Numbered from the stretch's first letter, positions 9,837 through 18,802 are shown. The stretch: 64,000 bases of DNA from Polaribacter sp. IC073 (GCF_007997075.1 NZ_VORS01000001.1:372001-436000), one strand, 5' to 3'. Translations and numbers: made by a program. Notes: generated by a model from the letters alone, not told the origin.

Positions 9837-10532
9837 CTACAACGCAAAATAGCTTTCTAATTCTTTTAAAGTTTCTTCGGATGTTTTTATGTCTTTTACA
9901 ACAATCCCTTTATCTAAAACCACAATACGCTCGCAAACTTCGGTTACGTGTGTTAAATCGTGACTCGAAACTAAAACAGTAACTTCTTTATTTTCTGTTA
10001 GTTTTTTAATGATTTGTTTTAATCTAATTTGAGTTGTTGGGTCTAGATTTGCAAAAGGTTCATCTAAGATTACAACTTTCGGATTTCCCATCATAGCAGC
10101 CACAATTCCTGCTTTTTTCTGATTTCCTTTACTTAAATCTCTTAAATATTTCTTCTTTCCAATAATTTCTCCGTTAAAGAAATCTTCAAACTGAGCAATA
10201 AAACTAGCAACATCTGCTGTGTTCATTCCTCTTAAATCACCTATAAAATCAAAATATTCTTCTGGTGTTAAATAGGTTATCAGAAAAGATTCATCAATAA
10301 AAGAACCTGTAAAATTTTTCCAATCTTCACTTTGGCTAACTACAATATTGTTGTTCGTAACCGAACCTGTTGTTGGTCTAATTAGATCTAAAAGTATGTT
10401 AAATAATGTTGTTTTTCCTGCACCATTATTTCCTACCAAACCAAAACTTTGGCCTGTTGGTATGGCTACTTTTTCTACATTTAAAACTTCTGTTTTCCCG
10501 TATTTTTTTGAAATTGTATCTATTGTAATCAT
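9837..10532 (-). CDS. ABC transporter ATP-binding protein
   Basis: ATPase of a probable exporter working with the permease just upstream. Walker A is GNNGAGKT, the signature region is LSKGNQKK (a degenerate LSGGQ), and Walker B is VVILDEPFANLDP; the family is the drug/lipid export type (CcmA-like). I chose the ATG at 10532, giving MITIDTISKKYG, which matches usual ABC N-termini. A start at 10571 would add 13 charged residues and overlap the permease. It is the last gene of the PadR operon; 217 bp separate it from sprE. Confidence 0.9.
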   Translation of the reverse strand: MITIDTISKKYGKTEVLNVEKVAIPTGQSFGLVGNNGAGKTTLFNILLDLIRPTTGSVTNNNIVVSQSEDWKNFTGSFIDESFLITYLTPEEYFDFIGDLRGMNTADVASFIAQFEDFFNGEIIGKKKYLRDLSKGNQKKAGIVAAMMGNPKVVILDEPFANLDPTTQIRLKQIIKKLTENKEVTVLVSSHDLTHVTEVCERIVVLDKGIVVKDIKTSEETLKELESYFAL

Positions 10533-10554
10533 TGTATTTTCTTTTAAGTTGAAA

Positions 10555-12021
10555 CTATGCTTCTTTTCCAAAAGCGTTAATCATAACGTATTTATTTTTT
10601 ATATACTTTTTCTCTATAAAATTGAGCGCATATTTTTTACAAAGCAAGCCGATAACACCAATTGCTGCAACAACAATATACCCAGAATTTCCGCCAACAA
10701 ACTTGTCGAAAACCCAAAAAAGTAACATTGGCAAAAGCATTAGAGGAATAATAATTAGAAATTGTGTGGCACTTGTACCTTGTGTGTTTCCAAATCCACT
10801 TTTATTTAAGTCGATTCTTTTTCTATTAAACGAACCTGCGTATAATAAGAAAAGTGAATTAAAGCCGATGTTAAATATTGCGCCAGCAGTAATCATTAAG
10901 AAAATATCTAATCCGAAATATAAATAAGGGAAACTTAATAAATATAAAAAGGAAGTCATCACCACCATTAAAATCCATTTAGACTCTAAGAACTTTCTGT
11001 ATTTAAAACTCTGACTCATTAACATCTTATAGTGTGCGCTGTCCCAGGCAGGAATAAACTGACCATAATTTAACGCAAAACCACCCGTAATAAATAACGA
11101 CGCAAACATTAACATTGCTGGTACTTCATTAAGCGATTTCTGAGTGAAGAAAATCAACCCATAAAAAAGAAATAAGAACGACATTAAAAAGACCGTTTTT
11201 GTTCTTTTGTTTCTCCAAATTAAACGCATGTCGTTTTTTATAAATGGCGCTACATCTCCTAATTTATCGGCAAAAGATAAATCTGCCGAAGTTGCTTCTT
11301 CTACTTTTTGAGAAACGGCTTCATCTAAATAAACAAGATTTCTTAATTGTTTATAGTTTAAATTATATAAGATTGCTAAAATGGCAACGCCAATTAAAGA
11401 AAACATAGGATTTGCATATACAGCGTCAAAGACTTGCCCACCAAATGCACTTACATCATAAATGCCAAACTTTTGCAAACCAATTAACGAAACTAAAATA
11501 ACCACAATTGCACCTAAAGCAATATTATTTTTATTGATTAAAAAATTTAAGAAATTCACAGCTTGAATCATTAAAATAATAGTAAACAACCAACCTAAAA
11601 CACCCGCTACGTCATAACCTTCTTTAATTAAAACAATTGCAAAAGGAATGTAGAAAAACAATCCTAAAAAATTGAAGAAAGAAAACGAAGATTTTGCCAA
11701 AATATAATGCACCAACTTACTTCTCTTAATTGGTAGCATTAATAATGGTTTAATATTCATTACGGGCAATTTCTGCATGAGATATCTAAAAATTAAATCT
11801 CCTAAAACTGCATAGAGTAAATACCCATTTACAAGTTGTAGCGGGTCTGATTCTGGAAATTCTTTCTTTAGAATATAATAACCACCAACACCAATTGCTA
11901 AAAAGGAAACTATAAAATAAAGAGCTAAAAAAGCCATAATTATTTTTAAAGCAATGCCTTTTCCAAAAGATGCCGAACGAAAAAATTGCTTCCATTCTAA
12001 TTTTAAAAAGCGTACAGTCAT
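10555..12021 (-). CDS. ABC transporter permease, DUF5687 family
   Basis: A 488-residue integral membrane protein with about 10-12 predicted helices and a soluble loop around residues 235-270. The N-terminus (MTVRFLKLEWKQFFRS) is typical of the flavobacterial DUF5687 permeases that pair with a single ATPase. It lies 22 bp upstream of the ATPase start and 52 bp downstream of the last of five HAAS-like genes. The substrate is unknown; the PadR regulator and membrane-sensor-like neighbours suggest a stress or antimicrobial exporter (inference). Confidence 0.85.
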   Translation of the reverse strand: MTVRFLKLEWKQFFRSASFGKGIALKIIMAFLALYFIVSFLAIGVGGYYILKKEFPESDPLQLVNGYLLYAVLGDLIFRYLMQKLPVMNIKPLLMLPIKRSKLVHYILAKSSFSFFNFLGLFFYIPFAIVLIKEGYDVAGVLGWLFTIILMIQAVNFLNFLINKNNIALGAIVVILVSLIGLQKFGIYDVSAFGGQVFDAVYANPMFSLIGVAILAILYNLNYKQLRNLVYLDEAVSQKVEEATSADLSFADKLGDVAPFIKNDMRLIWRNKRTKTVFLMSFLFLFYGLIFFTQKSLNEVPAMLMFASLFITGGFALNYGQFIPAWDSAHYKMLMSQSFKYRKFLESKWILMVVMTSFLYLLSFPYLYFGLDIFLMITAGAIFNIGFNSLFLLYAGSFNRKRIDLNKSGFGNTQGTSATQFLIIIPLMLLPMLLFWVFDKFVGGNSGYIVVAAIGVIGLLCKKYALNFIEKKYIKNKYVMINAFGKEA

Positions 12022-12073
12022 AAGTTTAGTAAATTAGTTTGATTGGTAATAAGTAGTTTAAAACTACAATTTG

Positions 12074-12784
12074 TTACAAACTTTTTACAAGTTTGTATTC
12101 TGGATACGTTTCAATTAGCAATTCTTCGGCTTTTTGTGGTATTAAATAAGCCGTAACATAAAACAACAAAATTATTAATGTAGCAGAAAAAGAAACAAGT
12201 AGTAACCAGTGGTTTTCCATTGAACTAAAGGAAATTTTAAAAGCATTAATAGTGTTGAAAATATTAACAAAAACAAGCCAAGAGAAAACACCTCTTGTTT
12301 GCCCAATCATATCTTCTAATAAAAAAACTTTGTCCTTTTTTTCTACCTTCTTTTTTTGAGTTCTTCTTGCTTTTATTTGATTAAACAAATCGAAACCTGT
12401 TAAAATAAATAGGGCTCCTAAGAGAAGATATTCAGAATATTGAATTTTAAAAAAGAAAAATAATGATAGAAAAATAGTTGTAGTAATAATAATTTTAGGA
12501 ACTGTAAACCATTCTTTAAAAAAACGCCACAGAATTTTACGGTAACGTTTATTCATCTGTTTTTGCTTAGCTTCAACAACATCTGTAAAACCAAAAATTC
12601 CGAATTTCTTAAATGACTTGTCTCGTGCATCTTCAAAGGATAATTTAGGAGTTGCTTCTGAAATTTCTTCAATATCATTAGCCAAATGATCTACCAACTC
12701 ACTTTGTACATCGTAATGATATACGTAGTGTTGTCTTGTGAATTTGTAGAGTTCTTCTATTTGTAATTCTGATAACTTCATCAA
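12074..12784 (-). CDS. Small membrane protein with HAAS-like N-terminal domain (copy 5)
   Basis: A 236-residue protein: N-terminal soluble helical domain (~1-75) with the motif SELVDHLANDIEE, then about four membrane helices, and a C-terminal tail ETYPEYKLVKSL. The E-x-x-D-H helix resembles the HAAS (DUF1700-like) signalling domain linked to PadR regulators; assignment from memory. Its first ~70 residues are almost identical to copy 4 next door, while the membrane parts differ. The start could be either of two adjacent Met codons. Probably a sensor or modulator of the downstream ABC exporter (inference). Confidence 0.8.
   Translation of the reverse strand: MMKLSELQIEELYKFTRQHYVYHYDVQSELVDHLANDIEEISEATPKLSFEDARDKSFKKFGIFGFTDVVEAKQKQMNKRYRKILWRFFKEWFTVPKIIITTTIFLSLFFFFKIQYSEYLLLGALFILTGFDLFNQIKARRTQKKKVEKKDKVFLLEDMIGQTRGVFSWLVFVNIFNTINAFKISFSSMENHWLLLVSFSATLIILLFYVTAYLIPQKAEELLIETYPEYKLVKSL
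12574..12760. repeat. Near-identical 187-bp block, copy 1
   Basis: This stretch encodes the N-terminal domain of the gene at 12074-12784. It matches 13288-13474 in the same orientation with only about eight differences by hand count and no indels, although the rest of the two genes has diverged. Confidence 0.85.
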
Positions 12785-12793
12785 TTTAAAAAA

Positions 12794-13495
12794 TTAAACA
12801 AGTTTATATTCTGGATAGGTTTCTTGCAACAGTTCTTCGCCTTTTTTGGGGATCACCACTAAAGTAATATATCCTAAAATTAAAATAGTAGTAATAAATA
12901 TCGCTGAAAAAACACGTCTAAAATTACCCATTAATAAAAATTCTGTAGCATTATTTGGCATAAAATAAAGGAATATATAAAACAGTAAAAATGCAGAATT
13001 TAAGATTCCGTTTATCAAAATAATTTCTTTAAACATCCATTTTTTACCAGTTTCTTTAAATTTTTTTGCTGATCTTTTCTTATTTTTTATGATAATAAAA
13101 ACCTCTAAAAACAATACAAACCCGTAAATGGAAACATATACATAATAAGCATTCTGTACTATTTGTAATTTATAAAAACTGACAAATAATAAAAAAGTTA
13201 AAATTATTTTAGGTAGGCGAAACCACTCTTTCACAAATCTAAAAATTATTTTAAAATACTTTTTTGTCATTTGGGATTTCTTTTTTTCAACAACATCCGT
13301 AAAACCAAAAACACCAAATTTCTTAAATGACTTGTCTCGTGCATCTTCAAAGGATAATTTAGGAGATGCTTCTGAAATTTCTTCAATATCATTTGCCAAA
13401 TGATCTACCAATTCACTTTGTACATCGTAATGATATACGTAATGTTGTCTTGTGAATTTGTAGAGTTCTTCTATGTGAGTGTTGGTTAGTTTCAT
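12794..13495 (-). CDS. Small membrane protein with HAAS-like N-terminal domain (copy 4)
   Basis: A 233-residue paralogue of the next gene, with the same N-terminal helical domain (SELVDHLANDIEEIS), about four membrane helices and a closing ETYPEYKLV. The domain is nearly identical to copy 5 at DNA level; the membrane region is not. It overlaps the stop of copy 3 by 4 bp (ATGA) and ends 9 bp before copy 5, so all five are translationally coupled. Confidence 0.8.
   Translation of the reverse strand: MKLTNTHIEELYKFTRQHYVYHYDVQSELVDHLANDIEEISEASPKLSFEDARDKSFKKFGVFGFTDVVEKKKSQMTKKYFKIIFRFVKEWFRLPKIILTFLLFVSFYKLQIVQNAYYVYVSIYGFVLFLEVFIIIKNKKRSAKKFKETGKKWMFKEIILINGILNSAFLLFYIFLYFMPNNATEFLLMGNFRRVFSAIFITTILILGYITLVVIPKKGEELLQETYPEYKLV
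13288..13474. repeat. Near-identical 187-bp block, copy 2
   Basis: Partner of 12574-12760, encoding the N-terminal domain of the gene at 12794-13495. The sharp edges and the contrast with the diverged 3' halves suggest recent gene conversion or domain-level duplication. Confidence 0.85.
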
Positions 13496-14175
13496 GCTGA
13501 TAATTCTTTACGCATTTTTTCGACTCTAGAAGTTGCTTTTTTATAAACTTGGTAACCAGAGTAAGTTGCAATAAAATAGATAGATGTTATAATAATTAAA
13601 CCTATTTTTTGATTACTTTGTGTAGTATGTTTTAAAAACATAATTGGTAAATTCATCATTAAAAAAGCAAATGAAAAATAGAAACTACCATAATTTAAGT
13701 GAATTGATTTTCCATATTTTTTCATCCAAATTTTTACTGAATAGCAAAGGAAAATAACTATTGGTAAGATAAATAAAACTAAACTTATATTTTTAAATAG
13801 CTTCAAACTTACATTATTAGAAATTGTAAAAAAAATCAAGAAATAACAAATAAGAAAACCTATGTTTTTAAAAGACTTAAAAAATGCTACAAAACCTAGA
13901 GAATACATTTTTCTGTATTCTTTATTTACATTTTTCCAAGCATCTGTATCAGTATTTGGAAAATTACTTCCATTAAAATTCTCTTTCCAGCCTAAAGTAA
14001 CAAATGCAGTCTGTACTTTTTCTTTAAACTCGTATTCAGAATTTTCTGGAGTCAAATTTTGCTCAACATTAGAAACTACATGATCTAACATTTCTATTCT
14101 AATCTCCCAATATTCTATACCCTCGTTCTCTAAACGATGGTCTATAAATTGTATTTGTTCTTTTGTTAATTCCAT
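13492..14175 (-). CDS. Small membrane protein with HAAS-like N-terminal domain (copy 3)
   Basis: A 227-residue protein with a soluble N-terminus carrying RIEMLDHVVSNVEQN, the divergent counterpart of the E-x-x-D-H motif in its neighbours, then an amphipathic stretch and about four membrane helices (from residue ~95). The membrane part is unlike copies 4 and 5. It starts 2 bp after the copy 2 stop. Function unknown; same inferred role as the rest of the set. Confidence 0.75.
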   Translation of the reverse strand: MELTKEQIQFIDHRLENEGIEYWEIRIEMLDHVVSNVEQNLTPENSEYEFKEKVQTAFVTLGWKENFNGSNFPNTDTDAWKNVNKEYRKMYSLGFVAFFKSFKNIGFLICYFLIFFTISNNVSLKLFKNISLVLFILPIVIFLCYSVKIWMKKYGKSIHLNYGSFYFSFAFLMMNLPIMFLKHTTQSNQKIGLIIITSIYFIATYSGYQVYKKATSRVEKMRKELSA

Positions 14176-14177
14176 AC

Positions 14178-14828
14178 TTATGAAATTTTATATTTTCTAA
14201 TTGCTTCTTTATGTTTTTTGTAGAAATGATGACAAATAAAAACAACAGAAAAACCTGCGCAAATAAAACCTGTAAAAACAGGATTCATTTCTCCGTTTTC
14301 TTTAAAAACACCAACTGCTAAACCCATAATTAATAAAATAAGACCAAAATACTGCGTCTTCAAAATAAAACGATAGGTGGTTTTTACTTTAGACTGTATT
14401 GTTTTTATGATGATAAAAACCATGTAAACCAATAGTAAAGAAGAAAATAAAAACAGAAAACCATTTGTAAAATCCATTATCGTTTCAGAGAAATGAACAG
14501 GTACTAATTTTAAAAAGAGTATCGGTAAAAAATAAGCTCCCAAGTACAAAAAGTAGAAGGGCTTAAATAATTTAATTGCTTTATTTACCACAATTTTAGA
14601 TTCTGAATATAACATTCCAAAAAAGAAACTAGATGTTTCTTTAAAATGCTTTTCCCATTTTAAAAGCGTCATTTTAAAAGCGTTTTCAAAAATGTGACTT
14701 TCACTCATTAAATGTTCAATATCAGAAACTATATGATCTAGAATTTCTGGTTTTAAATCTAAAAAGTCGAAGTTCTTACTTTCTAAATATTGTTCTACCA
14801 AGCGTTGTTGTTCTTTTGTTAATTCCAT
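14178..14828 (-). CDS. Small membrane protein with HAAS-like N-terminal domain (copy 2)
   Basis: A 216-residue protein. The N-terminal helices contain KPEILDHIVSDIEHL, matching the shared E-x-x-D-H-x-x-x-D/N-x-E pattern. Four membrane helices follow (from residue ~80), ending in a basic tail. It begins MELTKEQQRLVEQYLES, close to copy 3's MELTKEQIQFIDHRLEN, so these two share an older common origin. It lies 4 bp after copy 1 and 2 bp before copy 3. Confidence 0.75.
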   Translation of the reverse strand: MELTKEQQRLVEQYLESKNFDFLDLKPEILDHIVSDIEHLMSESHIFENAFKMTLLKWEKHFKETSSFFFGMLYSESKIVVNKAIKLFKPFYFLYLGAYFLPILFLKLVPVHFSETIMDFTNGFLFLFSSLLLVYMVFIIIKTIQSKVKTTYRFILKTQYFGLILLIMGLAVGVFKENGEMNPVFTGFICAGFSVVFICHHFYKKHKEAIRKYKIS

Positions 14829-14832
14829 AGCA

Positions 14833-15483
14833 TTAGTTTAACAAGTGTTTGTATTTTTCTAAAATAATTTTTTTGTGTTTTCTCAAAATAAGGAGTGCGG
14901 CTAATCCATACATTATTATAAATGTAGAATATACTGTAAAAAGGTAACTATTAGATGTTATAAATTCTCCAATATGTTTTTCTGCAAGTAATTGTACTAA
15001 GAAAAAAGGAAGCCAAATTTCTGTTCCTAAAAATTTAACTTCACCCAAGTGTTTTAATGCTTTTTTATTTATCATTCCTTTACGAATAGAAACTAAAAAC
15101 AAAATGGAACTTAAAATGAATATAGACAAACATGCAATTTTATTATTTAAGTTTTCATTTAAAAAATAAAATAGCAAACTGATAAAAATAGTAATTGGTA
15201 AAAGTTTAAAATCAGTAAAAAAACTGAAAAACTGACTCCAAGTTTCCATTCTATAAGTTTTCTTTACTTTACGAACTCCATTAAAGACAAACTTTCTAAT
15301 AAACCCTAGTTCATTAGATAAATACTGAGATAAATTTCCGTTTTCTGTAGTAGCTTCAAAATCTAAAATTAAATGATCTGTTAGTTCAATTCTAGTTTCA
15401 TCAGAAATACTTGGATATTTTCGTAATAAAAAACCATTTAGAAAAACCAACTGCTTTTCTATTATTTCGTATTTCTTTTCCAT
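14833..15483 (-). CDS. Small membrane protein with HAAS-like N-terminal domain (copy 1)
   Basis: A 216-residue protein and the most divergent of the five, but it keeps RIELTDHLILDFEAT in the N-terminal helical part. About four membrane helices follow, with a basic tail. It starts 1 bp after the PadR stop codon (TAA-G-ATG spacing), so it is co-translated with the regulator. Function unknown; co-expression with PadR suggests signal input to the regulator or the exporter. Confidence 0.75.
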   Translation of the reverse strand: MEKKYEIIEKQLVFLNGFLLRKYPSISDETRIELTDHLILDFEATTENGNLSQYLSNELGFIRKFVFNGVRKVKKTYRMETWSQFFSFFTDFKLLPITIFISLLFYFLNENLNNKIACLSIFILSSILFLVSIRKGMINKKALKHLGEVKFLGTEIWLPFFLVQLLAEKHIGEFITSNSYLFTVYSTFIIMYGLAALLILRKHKKIILEKYKHLLN

Positions 15484-15484
15484 C

Positions 15485-15823
15485 TTACTCCAAACTAAAT
15501 TTAGGATTTACCAAATGCTGCATCGTTCTTAAAAACTCTTGCATCTCTTCTAACTTATTCGCTGTTTCTCTAGCACCACTTTCGGTTAATTTATAATATT
15601 TCCGTAGACGGTTTCCCACTTTTGCAACCTCAACATCTAACAAACCATCGGCTTCTAATTTGTGCAATGCAGGGTACAAAGCACCTTCTGTAATTTTTAA
15701 TTCGCCTTTGGTGAGTTCTTTTACTTTTTGCGTAATTTCATACCCGTACATCTTATCGTTACTTGCTAATAACTTTAAAATGATGGTTTGTAAAGAACCT
15801 TTGTATAATTTCTGATTTCCCAT
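15485..15823 (-). CDS. PadR family transcriptional regulator
   Basis: A 112-residue winged-helix regulator. The pattern is typical of PadR: LYKGSLQTIILKLLAS, MYGYEITQKV, ELKITEGALYPALHKLEADGLL and RKYYKLTESG. I chose the ATG at 15823 (MGNQKLYKG). The ORF extends to an ATG at 15868, but that codon lies inside a dispersed inverted repeat (15864-15933) and would add a non-conserved leader. It heads an operon of five HAAS-like membrane proteins and an ABC exporter. A 27-bp palindrome over the predicted promoter suggests self-repression. Confidence 0.92.
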   Translation of the reverse strand: MGNQKLYKGSLQTIILKLLASNDKMYGYEITQKVKELTKGELKITEGALYPALHKLEADGLLDVEVAKVGNRLRKYYKLTESGARETANKLEEMQEFLRTMQHLVNPKFSLE

Positions 15824-15863
15824 TTTTGGATGTATAATCGTGTAATTGTTTATTTGTAAGTCT

Positions 15864-15933
15864 GTCATTCCGAGGAACGAAGCAATCTTATAATTAAAAA
15901 ATAGATTGCTTCGTCATACTTCCTCGCAATGAC
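15864..15933. repeat. Dispersed inverted repeat (AAGCAATCT/AGATTGCTT type)
   Basis: Two arms, 15864-15888 and 15903-15933, form a long imperfect hairpin; each carries GAAGCAATCT or its complement and ends in GTCATT/AATGAC. Related pieces occur at 16069-16115 and 50484-50514. It lies in the 5' leader of padR, between promoter and start codon, and supplies a misleading upstream ATG. Confidence 0.75.
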
Positions 15934-15945
15934 TTCTATAAAAAT

Positions 15946-15953
15946 CAAATATA
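15946..15953 (-). promoter_or_regulatory. Predicted -7 promoter element of the padR operon
   Basis: On the minus strand this reads TATATTTG, matching the Bacteroidota -7 consensus TAnnTTTG. No good -33 TTTG is seen at the right spacing; the -33 region is occupied by the palindrome at 15963-15989. Transcription would start near 15939, giving a leader of about 115 nt that includes the dispersed hairpin. Confidence 0.5.
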
Positions 15954-15962
15954 CATAATTTT

Positions 15963-15989
15963 CTTATACATTAGAATCTTATGTATAAG
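15963..15989. promoter_or_regulatory. Candidate PadR operator
   Basis: A perfect 9-bp inverted repeat (CTTATACAT and ATGTATAAG) separated by 9 bp. It lies directly upstream of the predicted -7 box of the padR operon, covering the -33 region. PadR proteins commonly bind ATGT/ACAT-type dyads in their own promoters, so it is a good candidate for autorepression by promoter occlusion. The assignment is inferred. Confidence 0.5.
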
Positions 15990-16004
15990 TGTTGAAAATA
16001 AAAA

Positions 16005-16033
16005 AATCCTGAAAACATTAAATTCTCAGGATT
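16005..16033 (-). terminator. Terminator downstream of thioredoxin gene
   Basis: An 8-bp stem (16005-16012 with 16026-16033). On the minus strand it is followed by a T-run (complement of the A-run before 16007). It lies about 95 bp past the trxA stop. Confidence 0.65.
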
Positions 16034-16068
16034 GCTATATTTTAAAAAGTTTTTACTTTTCCAAAAAA

Positions 16069-16115
16069 AGATTGCTTCGTCGTTTTCTGTTTTTACCAGA
16101 AACTTCTCGCAATGA
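16069..16115. repeat. Dispersed repeat fragment (AGATTGCTTCGT type)
   Basis: Begins AGATTGCTTCGTCG and ends CTCGCAATGA, the two ends of the element at 15864-15933 but with a different middle. It lies between the thioredoxin stop codon and its terminator. Confidence 0.6.
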
Positions 16116-16126
16116 AACTAAATATT

Positions 16127-16486
16127 TTACTTTTCTACCTTTAAAACATCTGCTATTATTTTCTCTAAATCTCCTTTTGGTAGAGCGCCATTTGCCATTT
16201 GTGGTTCTCCTTCTGCAGGGCAAAATAACATAGATGGTATACTTCTAATACCAAATGCAGCAGCCAATTCTTGTTCTGCTTCGGTATCTACTTTATAGAT
16301 ATCAATTTTTCCTTCGTATTCTTCTGAAAGCTGCTCTAAAACAGGTGCCAATGCTTTACATGGGCCACACCAATCTGCATAAAAATCGATTAATACGGGT
16401 CTTTTCCCTTCAAATTTCCATTCTTTATTTTCTTCAAAATTAAATACTTTCTCTAAAAATGCTTCTTTTGTTAAATTTTCTGTCAT
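16127..16486 (-). CDS. trxA: Thioredoxin
   Basis: Cytoplasmic disulfide reductase. At 119 residues it has the active site WCGPC with Cys40 and Cys43, the FYAD lead-in, the conserved KVDTEAEQELAAAFGIRSIPSM (cis-Pro) and no signal peptide. The N-terminus is about 12 residues longer than E. coli thioredoxin, as in other flavobacterial copies. It is a lone minus-strand gene facing the prolyl oligopeptidase promoter region. Confidence 0.92.
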   Translation of the reverse strand: MTENLTKEAFLEKVFNFEENKEWKFEGKRPVLIDFYADWCGPCKALAPVLEQLSEEYEGKIDIYKVDTEAEQELAAAFGIRSIPSMLFCPAEGEPQMANGALPKGDLEKIIADVLKVEK

Positions 16487-16640
16487 AATAGTCTATTTTT
16501 CTCAACAAAATTGAGATAATTATACGTTGTTTCACTTCAATGTTAGTCGTAAAAAACTACAAAATATTACAAAATGACAGTGTTCACAAATTCTAAAAGT
16601 TAAAAATTGTTAAAACATCTTAAATGTAATTGCTAACATT

Positions 16641-16648
16641 TAATTTTG
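16641..16648 (+). promoter_or_regulatory. Possible -7 promoter element for the prolyl oligopeptidase gene
   Basis: TAATTTTG fits TAnnTTTG and lies 32 bp before the TTG start. No -33 box at standard spacing was seen. Confidence 0.35.
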
Positions 16649-16679
16649 ATGAGCATACAATCAACAAAAAAATAAAAAT

Positions 16680-18740
16680 TTGAAATACCCAACAACGACT
16701 AAGAAACCAGTAATCGAAGAGCACTTTGGTATAAAAGTAACAGATAATTATAGATGGCTAGAAGATGATCGCAGTACAGAGACAGAGGCTTGGGTAAAAG
16801 CAGAAAATGAAGTTACTTTCGATTACTTGCGTAAAATTCCGTACAGAAATCAGTTAAAAGAGAGGTTAACAAAAATATGGAATTATGAAAAAGAAGGGTC
16901 TCCGTTTAAAGAAGGAGATTACACTTATTTTTCTAAAAATAACGGTTTGCAAAATCAGGCTGTTATCTATCGAAAAAAAGGAGAAAATGCCACTGAAGAA
17001 GTTTTTTTAGATCCGAATACGTTTTCAGAAGATGGCACAACTTCTTTAGGAGGTTTGAGTTTTTCTAAAGACGGAAAAACAGCGGCCTATTCGATTTCTG
17101 AAGGTGGTTCTGATTGGCGAAAAATTATCATTTTAGATGTAGAAAGTAAAAACATTAAAGAAGATGCACTTGTTGATGTAAAGTTCTCTGGAATTTCTTG
17201 GTACAAAAACGAAGGTTTTTATTATTCTAGTTATACCAAACCTACCGGAAGTGAATTGTCTGCAAAAACAGATCATCATAAATTATATTATCACAAATTA
17301 GGGACTTCACAAAAAGAAGATCTCGTTATTTTTGGTAATAAAGCTGCTGAAAAACACAGGTATGTTGGTGGTTATTTAACAGAAGACAATACTTATTTAA
17401 TTATTTCAGCGGCTGTTTCTACTTCTGGAAACAAGTTATTTATCAAAAATTTATCCGAAGAAAACAGCGAATTAAAATCAATTATTACAACTACAAATAG
17501 CGATACACAAGTACTAGATAACAGAGGAAGTAAACTATACCTACAGACGAATTTGAATGCACCAAATCAGAAAATTGTAACGGTTGATGCAGAAAATCCG
17601 ATGCAAGAAAATTGGGTAGATTTTATTCCGGAAACAGAAAATGTATTGCAACCTACTACTGGCGCTGGTTATTTCTTTGCAAATTATATGGTAAATGCGG
17701 TTTCTAAAGTTTTACAATATGATTTTGATGGAAACCTTATTCGAGAAGTAAATTTACCAGGAATTGGCGCAGTTAGTGGTTTCGGGGGGAAAACGGAGTT
17801 AGAAGAACTTTATTTTTCTTTTACAAATTACAACACACCTGGTGTAATCTACAAGTTTTCACCAAAAGACGGGAATTATATTTTATACAGAAAATCGGCA
17901 ATTGATTTTAATTCAGAAAACTATACAAGTACACAGGTTTTTTATGCATCGAAAGATGATACAAAAATTCCGATGCTTATTACGCACAGAAAAGACATAG
18001 AATTAAATGGGAAAAATCCTACTATTTTATATGGTTATGGAGGTTTCAATGTAAGTTTAACGCCAGCTTTTAGTATTTTTAATGCAATTTGGATGGAACA
18101 AGGCGGTGTGTATGCGGTTCCTAATTTACGTGGTGGTGGCGAACTTGGTAAAAAATGGCACGATGCAGGAACGCAATTAAAAAAGCAAAATGTTTTTGAT
18201 GATTTTATTGCTGCTGCAGAATATTTAATTGCAGAAAAATATACTTCTTCAGCGTTTTTAGCAATTCGTGGAGGCTCTAACGGAGGTTTATTAGTAGGGG
18301 CAACAATGACGCAAAGACCCGAGTTAGCTAAAGTAGTGCTACCGGCAGTTGGCGTTTTAGACATGTTGCGTTATCATACTTTTACAGCGGGTGCTGGTTG
18401 GGCGTATGATTACGGAACGGCAGATGACAACAAAAAAATGTTTACTTATTTAAAAGGATATTCACCTGTTCATAATGTAAAAAAAGGCGTGAATTATCCG
18501 GCAACTTTAATAACTACCGGAGATCATGATGATCGGGTTGTACCTGCACATAGTTTTAAATTTGCTGCAGAATTGCAAGAAAAACAAGCAGGAGAAAGTC
18601 CTGTTTTAATAAGAATAGAAACCAATGCTGGTCATGGTGCCGGAACTCCAGTTGCAAAAACCATTGAACAATATGCAGACATTTTTGGTTTTACGTTATT
18701 TAATATGGGGTTTCAGGAATTGCCAAATCCGCTAAAATAA
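16680..18740 (+). CDS. Prolyl oligopeptidase, S9A family
   Basis: Serine peptidase cleaving after proline in peptides. At 686 residues it has an N-terminal seven-bladed propeller (roughly 70-410) and a C-terminal alpha/beta-hydrolase domain. The nucleophile is Ser533 (GGSNGG), the acid lies in DHDDRV (615-619), and the His is His652 (NAGHGAG). The start is TTG at 16680: no ATG lies between the in-frame stop at 16650 and the conserved [16 protein letters not shown] start. No signal peptide is encoded, whereas many flavobacterial relatives are lipoproteins, so this copy is probably cytoplasmic or has lost its leader. Confidence 0.93.
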   Translation: MKYPTTTKKPVIEEHFGIKVTDNYRWLEDDRSTETEAWVKAENEVTFDYLRKIPYRNQLKERLTKIWNYEKEGSPFKEGDYTYFSKNNGLQNQAVIYRKKGENATEEVFLDPNTFSEDGTTSLGGLSFSKDGKTAAYSISEGGSDWRKIIILDVESKNIKEDALVDVKFSGISWYKNEGFYYSSYTKPTGSELSAKTDHHKLYYHKLGTSQKEDLVIFGNKAAEKHRYVGGYLTEDNTYLIISAAVSTSGNKLFIKNLSEENSELKSIITTTNSDTQVLDNRGSKLYLQTNLNAPNQKIVTVDAENPMQENWVDFIPETENVLQPTTGAGYFFANYMVNAVSKVLQYDFDGNLIREVNLPGIGAVSGFGGKTELEELYFSFTNYNTPGVIYKFSPKDGNYILYRKSAIDFNSENYTSTQVFYASKDDTKIPMLITHRKDIELNGKNPTILYGYGGFNVSLTPAFSIFNAIWMEQGGVYAVPNLRGGGELGKKWHDAGTQLKKQNVFDDFIAAAEYLIAEKYTSSAFLAIRGGSNGGLLVGATMTQRPELAKVVLPAVGVLDMLRYHTFTAGAGWAYDYGTADDNKKMFTYLKGYSPVHNVKKGVNYPATLITTGDHDDRVVPAHSFKFAAELQEKQAGESPVLIRIETNAGHGAGTPVAKTIEQYADIFGFTLFNMGFQELPNPLK

Positions 18741-18770
18741 AGCCTTAGTTTTTACTTCTTAAAGAACAAA

Positions 18771-18802
18771 AAAAAGACAGCTAATTATAGCTGTCTTTTT
18801 TT
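18771..18802. terminator. Bidirectional terminator
   Basis: A 13-bp perfect stem (18771-18783 with 18788-18800) with an ATTA loop, and A- and T-runs on the two sides. It serves both the prolyl oligopeptidase gene (plus) and the convergent flavin monooxygenase gene (minus). Confidence 0.88.

Noticed and set aside
15824..15868. Longer PadR start at 15868.
   Set aside because: The ATG is in a dispersed repeat, and PadR similarity begins after 15823.
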